DNA from: Streptomyces sp. L2
GTDB lineage: Bacteria > Actinomycetota > Actinomycetes > Streptomycetales > Streptomycetaceae
Direction: 5' to 3'
Length of the DNA stretch: 64,000 bases
NCBI RefSeq assembly: GCF_004124325.1
Contig: NZ_QBDT01000001.1
Span: forward strand, 4,340,001 to 4,404,000
The notes below the pieces were generated by a model. The model saw only the letters and a program-made list of their open reading frames with translations. It made no database searches and was not told the DNA's origin. Made by a program: the position numbers and the translations under genes. The first letter of the stretch is position 1, and the number at the start of each line of letters is the position of its first letter. This document shows, in pieces, positions 16,782 through 29,166 of this stretch.

Positions 16782-17774
16782 CTACCAGGCGAAGGCCTCC
16801 GGCGACGGACCCGGCCCCGGGAAGATCTCGTCCAGGCCGGCCAGCAGCTCCTCGCTCAGCTCCAGCTCGGCCGCCCGCAGCGCGGAGGCGAGTTGCCCGG
16901 CCGTGCGCGGGCCGACGATCGGGCCGGTCACGCCGGGCCGGGTGAGCAGCCAGGCCAGCGCGACCTCGCCGGGCTCCAGACCGTGCTTGTCGAGCAGGTC
17001 CTCGTACGCCTGGATCCGCGACCGTGCGGCCGGGTCGGCGAGGGTGTCGGCGGCCCGCCCGGAGGCGCGGCGCCCGCCCCGCACCTCCTTCTTGAGGATT
17101 CCGCCGAGCAGGCCCCCGTGCAGGGGCGACCACGGGATGACGCCGAGGCCGTAGTCCTGGGCGGCCGGGATGACCTCCATCTCGGCGCGCCGCTCGTACA
17201 GGTTGTAGAGGCACTGCTCGCTGACGAGCCCGATGGTGCCGGCCCGCCGGGCCGCGGCCTCGTTCGCCTGGGCGATCTTGTAGCCGGGGAAGTTGCTGGA
17301 CCCCACGTAGAGGATCTTGCCCTGCTGCACGAGGACGTCGATCGCCTGCCAGATCTCGTCGAACGGCGTGCTGCGGTCGACGTGGTGGAACTGGTAGATG
17401 TCGATGTGGTCGGTCCGGAGCCGCTTGAGGCTGGCGTCGACGGCCCGGCGGATGTTCAGCGCGGAGAGCTTGTCGTGGTTGGGCCAGGCGTCGGTACTGG
17501 CGGCCATGTTCGCGTACACCTTGGTCGCGAGCACGACCTTGTCCCGCCGCCCCGGGTCCCCCGCGAACCAGTTGCCGATGATCGACTCGGTACGGCCCTT
17601 GTTCTCACCCCAGCCGTACACGTTCGCCGTGTCGAAGTAGTTGATGCCGGCGTCCAGCGCCGCGTCCATGATCGAGTGCGAGTCGGCTTCGTCGGTCTGC
17701 GGGCCGAAGTTCATGGTGCCGAGGACGAGTCGGCTGACCTTGAGTCCGGTGCGTCCTAGCTGCGTGTACTCCAT
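16782..17774 (-). CDS. Aldo/keto reductase
   Basis: 330 residues. The AKR barrel is clear: MEYTQLGRTGLKVSRLVLGTM, catalytic Asp/Tyr in FDTANVYGWGENKGRTE, Lys in VLATKVY, His in YQFHHVD, and the C-terminal NADPH-binding segment (LLTRPGVTGPIVGPRTAGQL). It resembles the YajO/YhdN-like Shaker-beta group. Substrate unknown. It is followed on the same strand, 42 bp upstream, by the GlxA-type regulator gene, which may control it. The start ATG has AGGGAG immediately before it. Confidence 0.9.
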   Translation of the reverse strand: MEYTQLGRTGLKVSRLVLGTMNFGPQTDEADSHSIMDAALDAGINYFDTANVYGWGENKGRTESIIGNWFAGDPGRRDKVVLATKVYANMAASTDAWPNHDKLSALNIRRAVDASLKRLRTDHIDIYQFHHVDRSTPFDEIWQAIDVLVQQGKILYVGSSNFPGYKIAQANEAAARRAGTIGLVSEQCLYNLYERRAEMEVIPAAQDYGLGVIPWSPLHGGLLGGILKKEVRGGRRASGRAADTLADPAARSRIQAYEDLLDKHGLEPGEVALAWLLTRPGVTGPIVGPRTAGQLASALRAAELELSEELLAGLDEIFPGPGPSPEAFAW

Positions 17775-17816
17775 GTCTCCCTAGCCAACGGCGTGGAGTG
17801 CGCTCGAAGCAAGCGA

Positions 17817-18812
17817 TTACGGCGGCCCGGGGCGGACGATCCGATCGGCCGGGCGGCGGAAGGCGGTGCGGTAGGCGGTGGGGCGCCTGCCGGTGTGGGC
17901 GGTGAACAGGGCGGAGAAGGTGCCGGGGTCCTTGTAGCCGACGGCGGCGGCGATGGCGGCGACCGTGCGGTCCGTGGTCTCCAGCAGGTGGCGGGCCCGG
18001 CGGACGCGGGACCCCTGGAGGTAGCGCAGCGGGGTCTGGCCGGTCTCGGTGGTGAAGCGGCGCAGCAGGGTGCGGGTGCTGACGCCGAAGGCGGCCGAGA
18101 GGGCGGGGAGGTCGTAGGGGGCGGCCAGATGCTGGTCGAGCCGGCGCATGACCTGGTGGGAGAACGCGGCGCCGGGGCGGGGGAGCAGTCGCGCGTCCAC
18201 GTAGGGGGTCTGGGAGGAGCGGGCGTCGTCGACGAGGGCCACGCGTGCCGTGGTGCGGGCCACGGCCGGGCCGCTGTGCCGGCGGATCAGGTCGAGGGCG
18301 AAGTCGTACATGGCGCTGAAGGCGGCCGTCGTCGTCACGCCGTCGTCCGTGACCACCAGGCGGTCCGGCCGGACGCGCGTGTGGGGGTGCAGGCGGGCCA
18401 GTTCGGGGGCGAACAGCCAGGCGGTGGTGGCCTCGCGGTGTCGGAGCAGGCCCGCCTCCCCGGCGAGGAACGCGCCCACGCAGATGGCGACGGTGGCGTT
18501 CCCCGTGGCCGCGTGGGCACGGATCGCCTCGGTCTCGGGGCGGAGGGCGGCCAATGCCGCCGGTATGTCGGTGGCGGGGAGGAGTGCGAAGCCGGGGACG
18601 ATGAGGACGTCCACCTCACGCAGGGGCCTGACGGCGAGGGCCGTACCGCCGGACGCGGTCACGCGGCGGCGCGGGGAGACGACCGAGACCTCGTAGCCGG
18701 GGTGGTCCGGGCCGGCGATGTGCGTGGCCATGATGAGGAGGTCGGGGACGCCGAACACCTCCGAGGCGAAGCAGCCGGGGTAGGCGAGGACGCCGATCCG
18801 GAGTGCGGTCAC
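17817..18812 (-). CDS. GlxA-type regulator: DJ-1/PfpI domain plus AraC HTH
   Basis: 331 residues. Residues 1-180 form a DJ-1/PfpI class I amidotransferase-like fold (VLAYPGCFASEVFGVPDLL, VLIVPGF, TVAICVGAFLAGEAGLL with the elbow Cys). Residues about 225-320 form two AraC helix-turn-helix units (LPALSAAFGVSTRTLLRRF and VAAIAAAVGYKDPGTFSALF). Family members sense small molecules and activate or repress nearby genes. Start GTG 18812 gives the standard length. It is likely a regulator of the downstream aldo/keto reductase. Confidence 0.88.
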   Translation of the reverse strand: MTALRIGVLAYPGCFASEVFGVPDLLIMATHIAGPDHPGYEVSVVSPRRRVTASGGTALAVRPLREVDVLIVPGFALLPATDIPAALAALRPETEAIRAHAATGNATVAICVGAFLAGEAGLLRHREATTAWLFAPELARLHPHTRVRPDRLVVTDDGVTTTAAFSAMYDFALDLIRRHSGPAVARTTARVALVDDARSSQTPYVDARLLPRPGAAFSHQVMRRLDQHLAAPYDLPALSAAFGVSTRTLLRRFTTETGQTPLRYLQGSRVRRARHLLETTDRTVAAIAAAVGYKDPGTFSALFTAHTGRRPTAYRTAFRRPADRIVRPGPP

Positions 18813-18932
18813 GGGTGCCCCCTGGGGTGACGGTGGCGGCGGGACACCCCGAAGGGTGGTGGCGAGATTACCCCGGAGGGTGGCGATCCCGCCTCTCGTC
18901 GGGGGGTGGTCCGGGCCGTCACCGTAGGGCGC

Positions 18933-19814
18933 ATGAGGCCCATGAGCGCTGCCGCTGACGACCGTCGTCCCGCCGACGGTGACCCCGCCGACCGTCATCC
19001 CGCCGACGACCCCATCACCGACTTCGTACGCTGGGAGGTGACGGTGAATGGGGTGGCGAAGGGCGTCCACGTAGCCGGGACCGGGCCCGCCGTCGTGCTG
19101 ATGCCGGAGATGCCGGGCATCAGCCCGGACGTGCTCCGGCTGGCGCGCTGGGTCCGGGACGCGGGGTTCCGGGTGTACGTGCCGTCGCTGTTCGGGACCG
19201 ACGGGGGGTATCCCACGGCCGAGCGGGGGGAGGTGGTGGTGCGGCGGGCGTGCGTGAGCGCGGAGTTCCGGGCGTTCGCCGGGGGCGGGACGAGTCCGGT
19301 GACGGCGTGGCTGCGGGGGCTCGCGCGGCAGGCGCACGCCGAGTGCGGCGGGCCGGGGGTCGGGGCGATCGGGCTGTGCTTCACGGGGAACTTCGCCCTC
19401 ACGATGGCGCTGGAACCCGCCGTCATCGCCCCCGTGGTCAACCACCCCTCACTGCCGCTGGACGACCCGGCCGGGCTGGAGTTGAGCGCGGAGGACGCCG
19501 CCGCCGTACGGGAGCGGGTGGACCGGGACGGGCTGACGGTCCTCGCCTACCGCTTCGCGGGGGACCGCTGGTGCACCGGGCAGCGGTTCGCCGCGTACCG
19601 GTCCCTGCTGGGCGGGGCCTTCGACGGCCGCGTGCTGCCCGACGGCGCCGCGAACACCGATCCGCCGCCGTTCTTCCGGGACACGGTCGGCACTCCGCAC
19701 AGCGTCGTCACCGCGCACTTCGTCGACGGGGAGGGGCATCCGACGGTGCGGGCGAGGGACGAGATCCTGGGGTTCCTGGCGGAGCGGCTGCGGCCCGAGT
19801 CCGCCGGGGCCTGA
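18933..19814 (+). CDS. Dienelactone-hydrolase-family protein
   Basis: About 293 residues of alpha/beta-hydrolase fold. VVLMPEMPGISPDVLRLARWV precedes the strand-turn GAIGLCFTGNFAL with a Cys nucleophile (about C149), as in dienelactone hydrolase. The catalytic His lies near the C-terminus in FVDGEGHPTVRARDEI. The N-terminus carries a short Pro-Ala-Asp repeat (PADGDPADRHPADD) that is probably disordered. The start is uncertain: ATG 18933 and ATG 18942 are both plausible. Substrate unknown. It runs convergent with the Uma2 gene, only 6 bp apart. Confidence 0.78.
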   Translation: MRPMSAAADDRRPADGDPADRHPADDPITDFVRWEVTVNGVAKGVHVAGTGPAVVLMPEMPGISPDVLRLARWVRDAGFRVYVPSLFGTDGGYPTAERGEVVVRRACVSAEFRAFAGGGTSPVTAWLRGLARQAHAECGGPGVGAIGLCFTGNFALTMALEPAVIAPVVNHPSLPLDDPAGLELSAEDAAAVRERVDRDGLTVLAYRFAGDRWCTGQRFAAYRSLLGGAFDGRVLPDGAANTDPPPFFRDTVGTPHSVVTAHFVDGEGHPTVRARDEILGFLAERLRPESAGA

Positions 19815-19820
19815 GGGCGG

Positions 19821-20408
19821 TCAGTCGTGAGGGAACTCGTCGGTCTTGAGAATGAGGCCCACGACGGTATGGGTGAGGTCCAGGTCGCTGCCGAAGGGGA
19901 CCGTGGTCTCGATCTCGTAGTCGCCCTCTTTGGGCTGGGTGTAGATGTGGCACCGGCGCTGGTAGGGGTCGGCGATGACGAAGACGGGGACTTCGGCCGT
20001 GGCGTATGCGGTCTTCTTGGGGCCGTAGTCGTTGGCTGCCGTCCCCTTGGAGATGACCTCGGCGACGAACTCGACGTCCTGGTACCGCCAGTGTCCCGTC
20101 TCCGTCTTCTCGGCGCCCTCGACCATGACGGTCACGTCCGTCGCGAAGCCGTTGAGGTGGCCCGGGTAGTCGAGGCGGACGTCGGACTTGATGCGCTTGC
20201 GGGGGTACTTGGGCCGCAACTGCTCGACGATGTCCAGGATGATCTCCCAGTGGGTGTCCCGCTGCGGCGACATGTATACGGTCCCCTCGACGATCTCGAC
20301 CTTGTATCCCTCGGGGACGGGCATCTTCTCGAGCCGGTCGAACATCTCGTCGAGCATGTTCTCGGTGTCGCTCTCGGCCATCGCGATCCTGTCTTCAAGG
20401 ACGGTCAT
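19821..20408 (-). CDS. Uma2-family putative restriction endonuclease-fold protein
   Basis: 195 residues. DUF820/Uma2 (PD-(D/E)XK-like) features: YKVEIVEGTVYMSP near the N-terminus, then TDVTVMVEG with the metal-binding Asp, and FVAEVISKGTAANDYGPKKTAYA supplying E and K of the catalytic core. The family is abundant in Streptomyces and cyanobacteria with unknown biological role. GGGGAGGAG lies 7 nt before ATG 20408, a strong ribosome-binding site. Confidence 0.87.
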   Translation of the reverse strand: MTVLEDRIAMAESDTENMLDEMFDRLEKMPVPEGYKVEIVEGTVYMSPQRDTHWEIILDIVEQLRPKYPRKRIKSDVRLDYPGHLNGFATDVTVMVEGAEKTETGHWRYQDVEFVAEVISKGTAANDYGPKKTAYATAEVPVFVIADPYQRRCHIYTQPKEGDYEIETTVPFGSDLDLTHTVVGLILKTDEFPHD

Positions 20409-20514
20409 CGTGGCGCTCCTCCCCGGCCGCTCTGTGGACGAGTGCGACCGCGCTGTTCAACGATACGCACCGTGACCAAGAGACGCCGGAATTCGGCCAA
20501 TACTGACAATCTGT

Positions 20515-21189
20515 TCAGGCCGCGTACGGATGTCCGATGTCCCAGGCCTCCCACATCGCCCCCGCGAAGGCCGCCGCGATCCGGTGCTCGCCGCTCGCGT
20601 TGGGATGCGTCCCGTCGTAGGTGTCGGTGTCGATGTCGTACGACTCCGGCGGCGAGGCCAGCAGCAGCGGCGAGCGGGGTTCGTCCAGGTCCGCGACCGT
20701 CTTGGCGAGCAGGTCGTTGAACTGCTCGACCTGGGCGGCGAAGGGCGCGTCCGTCAGGGCGCGGATGTTGGGGATCACCGGGAGCAGCACCATGCGGACG
20801 CGGGGCCGGGCCTCGCGGGCGGCGGCGACGAAGGCGCGGACGTTCGCCGCCGTCTGCTCGGCGTTGGTGTAGAAGCCCAGGTCGATCAGGCCGAGGGAGA
20901 CCAGGAGCACGTCGGGCCGGTGCCGCCGTACCGCCTCGCCGATCAGCGGAGTCATCTGCTGCCAGCCCTCGCCCCAGCCGGCCAGGTGGGCGCGGGGAAA
21001 GTTTGGATCGGCGTAGGCGTACGAGGTCGGGGCCTCGGCGGACTTGTCGTACAGCTCCTCGCGCGGGCCGACGAACGTGAAGGGGCCGCCGTACGTCTCG
21101 CACAGGTGCCGCCACAGCCGGTAACGCCAGGTGTGTTCGCCCGCGCTCCCGATCGTCATGGAGTCACCTACGGGCATGAACCTGAGCAT
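20515..21189 (-). CDS. SGNH/GDSL-type hydrolase
   Basis: 224 residues. Block I is MPVGDSMTIG with the catalytic Ser (S9); block V is DGTHPNASG with the Asp-x-x-His pair. Block II Gly lies in HLAGWGEG. Block III, usually G-x-N-D, reads GLIDLG here, so the oxyanion-hole Asn is absent, as in some divergent members. There is no signal peptide, so it is probably cytoplasmic. Likely an esterase or lipase of unknown substrate. Confidence 0.85.
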   Translation of the reverse strand: MLRFMPVGDSMTIGSAGEHTWRYRLWRHLCETYGGPFTFVGPREELYDKSAEAPTSYAYADPNFPRAHLAGWGEGWQQMTPLIGEAVRRHRPDVLLVSLGLIDLGFYTNAEQTAANVRAFVAAAREARPRVRMVLLPVIPNIRALTDAPFAAQVEQFNDLLAKTVADLDEPRSPLLLASPPESYDIDTDTYDGTHPNASGEHRIAAAFAGAMWEAWDIGHPYAA

Positions 21190-21300
21190 CCGCTCATGAT
21201 GGTCGATCCCGGCGGCGGGTGGGGTGTGAGGCCCACCACGTCGGGCGCCGTGTCCCGGTGTCCTCGATGACAGGCTGGGCCGGGATGGCAGGCTGGGGGC

Positions 21301-22278
21301 ATGCGCCGACCGTTCGCCCTGCTCGCCGGGGCCCTGCTAGCGGGTGCCTGCGCGCTGCCCGCCTCCGCCGCCGACGGCGGTGCCGGTGACCAGGGTTTCA
21401 CGATCAAGGATCCGAGGATCACCGAGTCCAGCGGCCTGGCCGCGTCCCGTCTGCACCCCGGGATCTACTGGACGCACAACGACAGTGACGACGGGCCGTA
21501 CATCTACGCCGTGGACAGCCGGACCGGGAAGACGGTCGCCCGGGTGACGCTGCGCGGCATCGGCGCCCCGCGTGACGTCGAGGCGATCTCCATCGGCCCG
21601 CACAACGAGATCTACGTCGGCGACATCGGCGACAACCTCGGCGGCACCTGGCCGTACGTATGGATCTACCGGCTGCCCGAGCCGAAGGAGCTGAAGGACC
21701 AGACGGTCACGGCCACGCAGTACGTCGTCAAGTACTCCAACGGCCCCCGGGACGCCGAGTCGTTGCTCGTCCACCCGAAGACCGGGCGCGTCTACATCAT
21801 CGACAAGAAGCAGGACGGCGGCCACCTGTACGAGGGCCCGGCGCACCTGTCCGCCTCCGGCACGAATGTCTTCCACCCGGTCGCCCCCGTCGACCTGTGG
21901 GCCACCGACGCCGCCTTCTCCCCCGACGGCCGACAGCTCGCCGTACGCGGCTACTTCGGCGGCATCTACTACGACTGGAACGGCGGCAAGATCAAGCGCG
22001 AGGGCCGGCTCAACGTCCCCTTGCAGGGCCAGGGCGAGTCGGTCACCTACTCCATCGACGGCACCAAACTCCTGTACGGCAGCGAGGGCACCGACAGCCC
22101 GGTCGAGGCACAGACCGCACCGGGCGGCGGCTCGCCGACCTCTGCCAAGTCCCCCTCTTCCGGCGGAAGTTCGACCACATCGGGTGACAGCACCCCTGGC
22201 CTGAAGGTGGGCGCGATCGTCGTACTCCTGGGCGTGGCGGCCTTCTTCGGACTGCGGAGGGCGCGGCGGCGCGGGTGA
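21301..22278 (+). CDS. Exported, membrane-anchored beta-propeller-like protein
   Basis: 325 residues. An N-terminal signal peptide (RRPFALLAGALLAGACALPASA) is followed by a propeller-like region with repeated beta blades (ESSGLAASRLHPGIYWTHND, DVEAISIGPHNEIYVGDIGDN, DAESLLVHPKTGRVYIIDKK). Next come a Gly/Ser/Thr-rich linker (about 265-292), a single membrane helix (about 295-315) and a basic tail RRARRRG. The layout places the propeller outside the cell, tethered by its C-terminus. Function unknown; the ESSGLA and GDIGDN motifs recur in an actinobacterial family I know only as hypothetical. Confidence 0.8.
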   Translation: MRRPFALLAGALLAGACALPASAADGGAGDQGFTIKDPRITESSGLAASRLHPGIYWTHNDSDDGPYIYAVDSRTGKTVARVTLRGIGAPRDVEAISIGPHNEIYVGDIGDNLGGTWPYVWIYRLPEPKELKDQTVTATQYVVKYSNGPRDAESLLVHPKTGRVYIIDKKQDGGHLYEGPAHLSASGTNVFHPVAPVDLWATDAAFSPDGRQLAVRGYFGGIYYDWNGGKIKREGRLNVPLQGQGESVTYSIDGTKLLYGSEGTDSPVEAQTAPGGGSPTSAKSPSSGGSSTTSGDSTPGLKVGAIVVLLGVAAFFGLRRARRRG

Positions 22279-22282
22279 GCAT

Positions 22283-22739
22283 GACGGGCAGAGCGATGAC
22301 ACGGCGATGTGCGGCACCCATGCGGCATGGGGCATCTCCTTTCCCGAGTACCGCTCGATCGAGCCGCTGGACACCGACCTCACCGAGATCAGGCCGTTGG
22401 AACGGAGAGTCGACACGAGATCGGTCTGGGGAAAACCCCGGCCTGTGCCCTGTGGAGGCAACTGATGGCCGCATACACCCCGAACTTCCCCGGCGCCGGC
22501 ACCGTGATGGAGGAAGCGTGGCTCCGGGTCCGCGCGGAGGACGCGCGGCGGGACGCGCCGAGGGCCGTGCTCAGGGTGAGGCTGAAGCCATCTTCCGTGT
22601 TCTCCGTGCGCGAGGTGTCGCGGTCTCCGAGTCAGTCCGCGAGCGGGTCATGGGCTGTGCCGACCTGGACGTACTGGGGACCTGGCTCGATCGCTCCGTG
22701 GCCGTGACGACGGCTGAGGAGCTGTTCGCCGGGGAGTGA
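22283..22739 (+). pseudogene. Remnant of an Rpn-like (PD-(D/E)XK) nuclease gene, deleted and frameshifted
   Basis: Three frames hold pieces of one protein family. Frame 2 (to about 22463) reads GISFPEYRSIEPLDTDLTEI and PLERRVDT, like the N-terminal part of Streptomyces Rpn/transposase-like nucleases. Frame 1 from ATG 22465 reads MAAYTPNFPGAGTVMEEAWLR, the region before the family's C-terminal charged tail. Frame 3 (about 22550-22739) gives GRAEGRAQGEAEAIFRVLRARGVAV through DRSVAVTTAEELF, the characteristic C-terminus. The central catalytic part is missing. So the gene has suffered a large internal deletion plus frameshifts. GGAGG lies 6 nt before ATG 22465, so a short product is possible but unlikely to be functional. 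It fills most of the 529-bp spacer before serC. Confidence 0.6.
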
Positions 22740-22744
22740 GACGC

Positions 22745-22784
22745 ACGGCGGGCCGGCCCGGTCTCTCCCGGGACGGCCCGCCGT
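22745..22784. terminator. Strong terminator hairpin after serC
   Basis: ACGGCGGGCCG and its perfect complement CGGCCCGCCGT, with further pairing in the loop (CCCGG/CCGGG). It lies 24 bp beyond the serC stop codon and can serve both strands. Confidence 0.75.
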
Positions 22785-22807
22785 CGTTCGCGTCCTCGCG
22801 GACGCGG

Positions 22808-27191
<4,384 letters not shown>

Positions 27192-27207
27192 GCGGAGAAC
27201 TGGCGGG

Positions 27208-27385
27208 GGCAGGGTGGGCTGGCGTTTCCTGGGGCAGCGCGCGAGCGGGAACCGGCGGCAGGGTGGGCCGGCGTTCCCGGGTCGGCCCGCGAGCGGGGAA
27301 CCGGTGGGGCAGGCTGGTCCGGCGTTCTCGGGTCGGCTCGCGAGCGGGGAACCGGCGGGGCAGGGTGGGCCGGCGCTTCCAAGCC
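27208..27385. repeat. 51-bp minisatellite after the FAD/Fe-S gene
   Basis: Units beginning GGCAGGGTGGGC(C/T)GGCG start at 27208, 27257, 27308 and 27359. The spacing is 49, 51 and 51 bp; the last unit is partial. Each unit contains GCGAGCGGGGAACCGG. It fills the spacer between two convergent genes; no spacer-type unique sequence, so not CRISPR. Confidence 0.85.
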
Positions 27386-27409
27386 AGCCGCCACCCGCCC
27401 CCGACCCGA

Positions 27410-28360
27410 TCAGCGGCCGGAGTCGGTGCCGGCCAGGGCGCGGTGTTCGGCCGGGCTGACCCCGCGGACCCGTTTGAACGCCGCGCTGAGCGCGAAGGCG
27501 CTGCCGTAGCCGACGTGACGGGCGACCGTGGTGAGGGTGGCGTCGGGCTCGGCCAGCAGGTCGGCGGCGAGAGCGAGGCGCCAGCCCGTGAGGTACGCCA
27601 TCGGCGGCTCGCCGACCAGCTCGGTGAAGCGACGGGCGAGGGCGGCACGCGAGGCGCCCACCTCCGCGGCGAGATCGGCGACCGTCCAGGGCCGGCCCGG
27701 ATCGGAGTGGAGCAGCGTCAGCGCGGGACCCACCACCGGGTCGCCGTGGGCCCGGTACCAGGCGGGTGCCTCGGAAGCGGACCGGGACAGCCACGTCCGC
27801 AGGGCGGTGATCAGCAGGAGGTCGAGCAGCCGGTCGAGGACCACCTGCTGTCCGGGCTCGTCGCGGCGCAACTCCGCCTCCAGCAGGGGCAGCAGAGGCG
27901 AGCGCCACTCCCCGGCCGTCAGCAGCAGCACGGTCGGCAGGGTGCGCAGGAGCCGTCCGCTGACCTCGCCGGGCAGCTGGTAGGTGCCGCTGATCAGCAC
28001 GTGCTCGGCGTCGGGGCGTTCTCCCCACATGCGGACGCCCTGGTGCAGCTCCGCGCAGAGTTCGCCGCCGGCCGGGTCGGTCGACACCTGCCCGGGGTGG
28101 ATCACCACCTGCGGTTCCCGGGCGGGGTCGTCCGCGACCAGGTACGGATCGGGGCCGCGCACGATGGCGAGGTCCCCGGGGCCGAGCCGCACGGCCGGCC
28201 GGTGATCGGGCACGATCCAGCCCTCGCCCCGGACCATCGTCAGCACGGTCAGCGGCGCCTCGTCCTGGATGCGTATAGCCCAGGGCGGGTCGAACATCGA
28301 GCGGAGCAGGAAGGCCCCGCGGGCGCGGGGACCTGTCAGGAGTGCGCCGAGTGCGTCCAC
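27410..28360 (-). CDS. AraC-family regulator with cupin sensor domain
   Basis: 316 residues. The N-terminal cupin_6-type domain begins VDALGALLTGPRARGAFLLRSMFDPPWAIRIQ. The C-terminal double helix-turn-helix is WTVADLAAEVGASRAALARRFTELVGEPPMAYLTGWRLALAADLL and VARHVGYGSAFALSAAFKRVRGVSP. This group (PF12852 plus AraC) often sits beside redox or quinone-related genes. The start is GTG 28360. It is divergent from the DUF1772 gene (118 bp between starts), which it plausibly controls. Confidence 0.88.
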   Translation of the reverse strand: MDALGALLTGPRARGAFLLRSMFDPPWAIRIQDEAPLTVLTMVRGEGWIVPDHRPAVRLGPGDLAIVRGPDPYLVADDPAREPQVVIHPGQVSTDPAGGELCAELHQGVRMWGERPDAEHVLISGTYQLPGEVSGRLLRTLPTVLLLTAGEWRSPLLPLLEAELRRDEPGQQVVLDRLLDLLLITALRTWLSRSASEAPAWYRAHGDPVVGPALTLLHSDPGRPWTVADLAAEVGASRAALARRFTELVGEPPMAYLTGWRLALAADLLAEPDATLTTVARHVGYGSAFALSAAFKRVRGVSPAEHRALAGTDSGR

Positions 28361-28478
28361 ACCCGGCAGCGTAGATCGTCGTGGACGGTCGCGTATGCGG
28401 CCGAGCGTCTCGACGATGGCCCGGGATCCGGCCGCTCGGTTGACTGAGGGCACACCACAGAAACGGGGGAATGCCGAC

Positions 28479-28985
28479 ATGCCCGCTCTTCGCACGGCCG
28501 TACTGTTCGGGGCGACGCTCACCACCGGACTCGGCGCCGGACTGTTCTACTCGTACTCGTGCTCGGTCATGCCGGGGCTGGCCCGCGCCGACGACCGGAG
28601 CTTCATCGAGGTGATGCAGCGGATCAACGTGGCCATCCTCAACGGCTGGTTCATGCTGTCCTTCCTGGGCGCGCTCGTGCTGATCGGCGTCGCCGGGGTG
28701 CTGGAGCTGCGCGGCGGCAGCCGTACGGTGCTGCTGTGGATCGGCGCGGCGGCGGTGTTCCAGCTGGCCATGCTGGTCATCACCGGGGCGGTCAGCGTGC
28801 CGCTCAACGACCGGCTGGCGGCGGCCGGTGCGCCGGGCCACATCGCCGATCCCGCCGCCGTCCGGGCGGCCTTCGAGGACACCTGGGTCCGCTGGAACCT
28901 GATCCGCGCCCTCACCTGCACGGCCGCGTTCGGCTGCATCGCCTGGGCCCTGCGGCTCTCGGCCCGCATACCGGAGGCGGGCTGA
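28479..28985 (+). CDS. DUF1772 (anthrone oxygenase-like) membrane protein
   Basis: 168 residues with four hydrophobic helices: LFGATLTTGLGAGLFYSYSC, LNGWFMLSFLGALVLIGVAG, LWIGAAAVFQLAMLVITG, and RALTCTAAFGCIAWAL. The polar motifs SYSCSVMPGL, VPLNDRL and WVRWN are those of DUF1772, whose fungal relatives are anthrone oxygenases; bacterial function is unknown. GGGGGA lies 8 nt before ATG 28479. Probably the target of the divergent AraC regulator. Confidence 0.85.
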   Translation: MPALRTAVLFGATLTTGLGAGLFYSYSCSVMPGLARADDRSFIEVMQRINVAILNGWFMLSFLGALVLIGVAGVLELRGGSRTVLLWIGAAAVFQLAMLVITGAVSVPLNDRLAAAGAPGHIADPAAVRAAFEDTWVRWNLIRALTCTAAFGCIAWALRLSARIPEAG

Positions 28986-28997
28986 GCACGGGCTGCT

Positions 28998-29030
28998 GAG
29001 CCCGAGCCGAGCCCGAGCCGAGCCCGAGCT
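28998..29030. repeat. 11-bp tandem repeat after the DUF1772 gene
   Basis: GAGCCCGAGCC occurs three times in succession (the third ends in T). The flanks also contain GCACGGGCTG twice. Confidence 0.7.
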
Positions 29031-29166
29031 GGGCACGGGCTGAGCGCCGCAGCCCGCGCCGAGTGCACGGACACCCGGGTGCCACGGCAGGGAACGCGGG
29101 GGAGGGCGGGTGTTCGTAGGGTGGGGACGAGCCGCGATCCACAAGGAGCACAAGGAGCGAGCCTGC

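Noticed and set aside
13846..17214. 1122-codon minus-strand open frame
   Set aside because: It spans several well-supported genes in other frames and reads as low-complexity shadow sequence.
22275..22739. 154-codon plus-strand frame as an intact gene
   Set aside because: Only the C-terminal third resembles a protein family; the N-terminal part is in other frames, so a pseudogene fits better.
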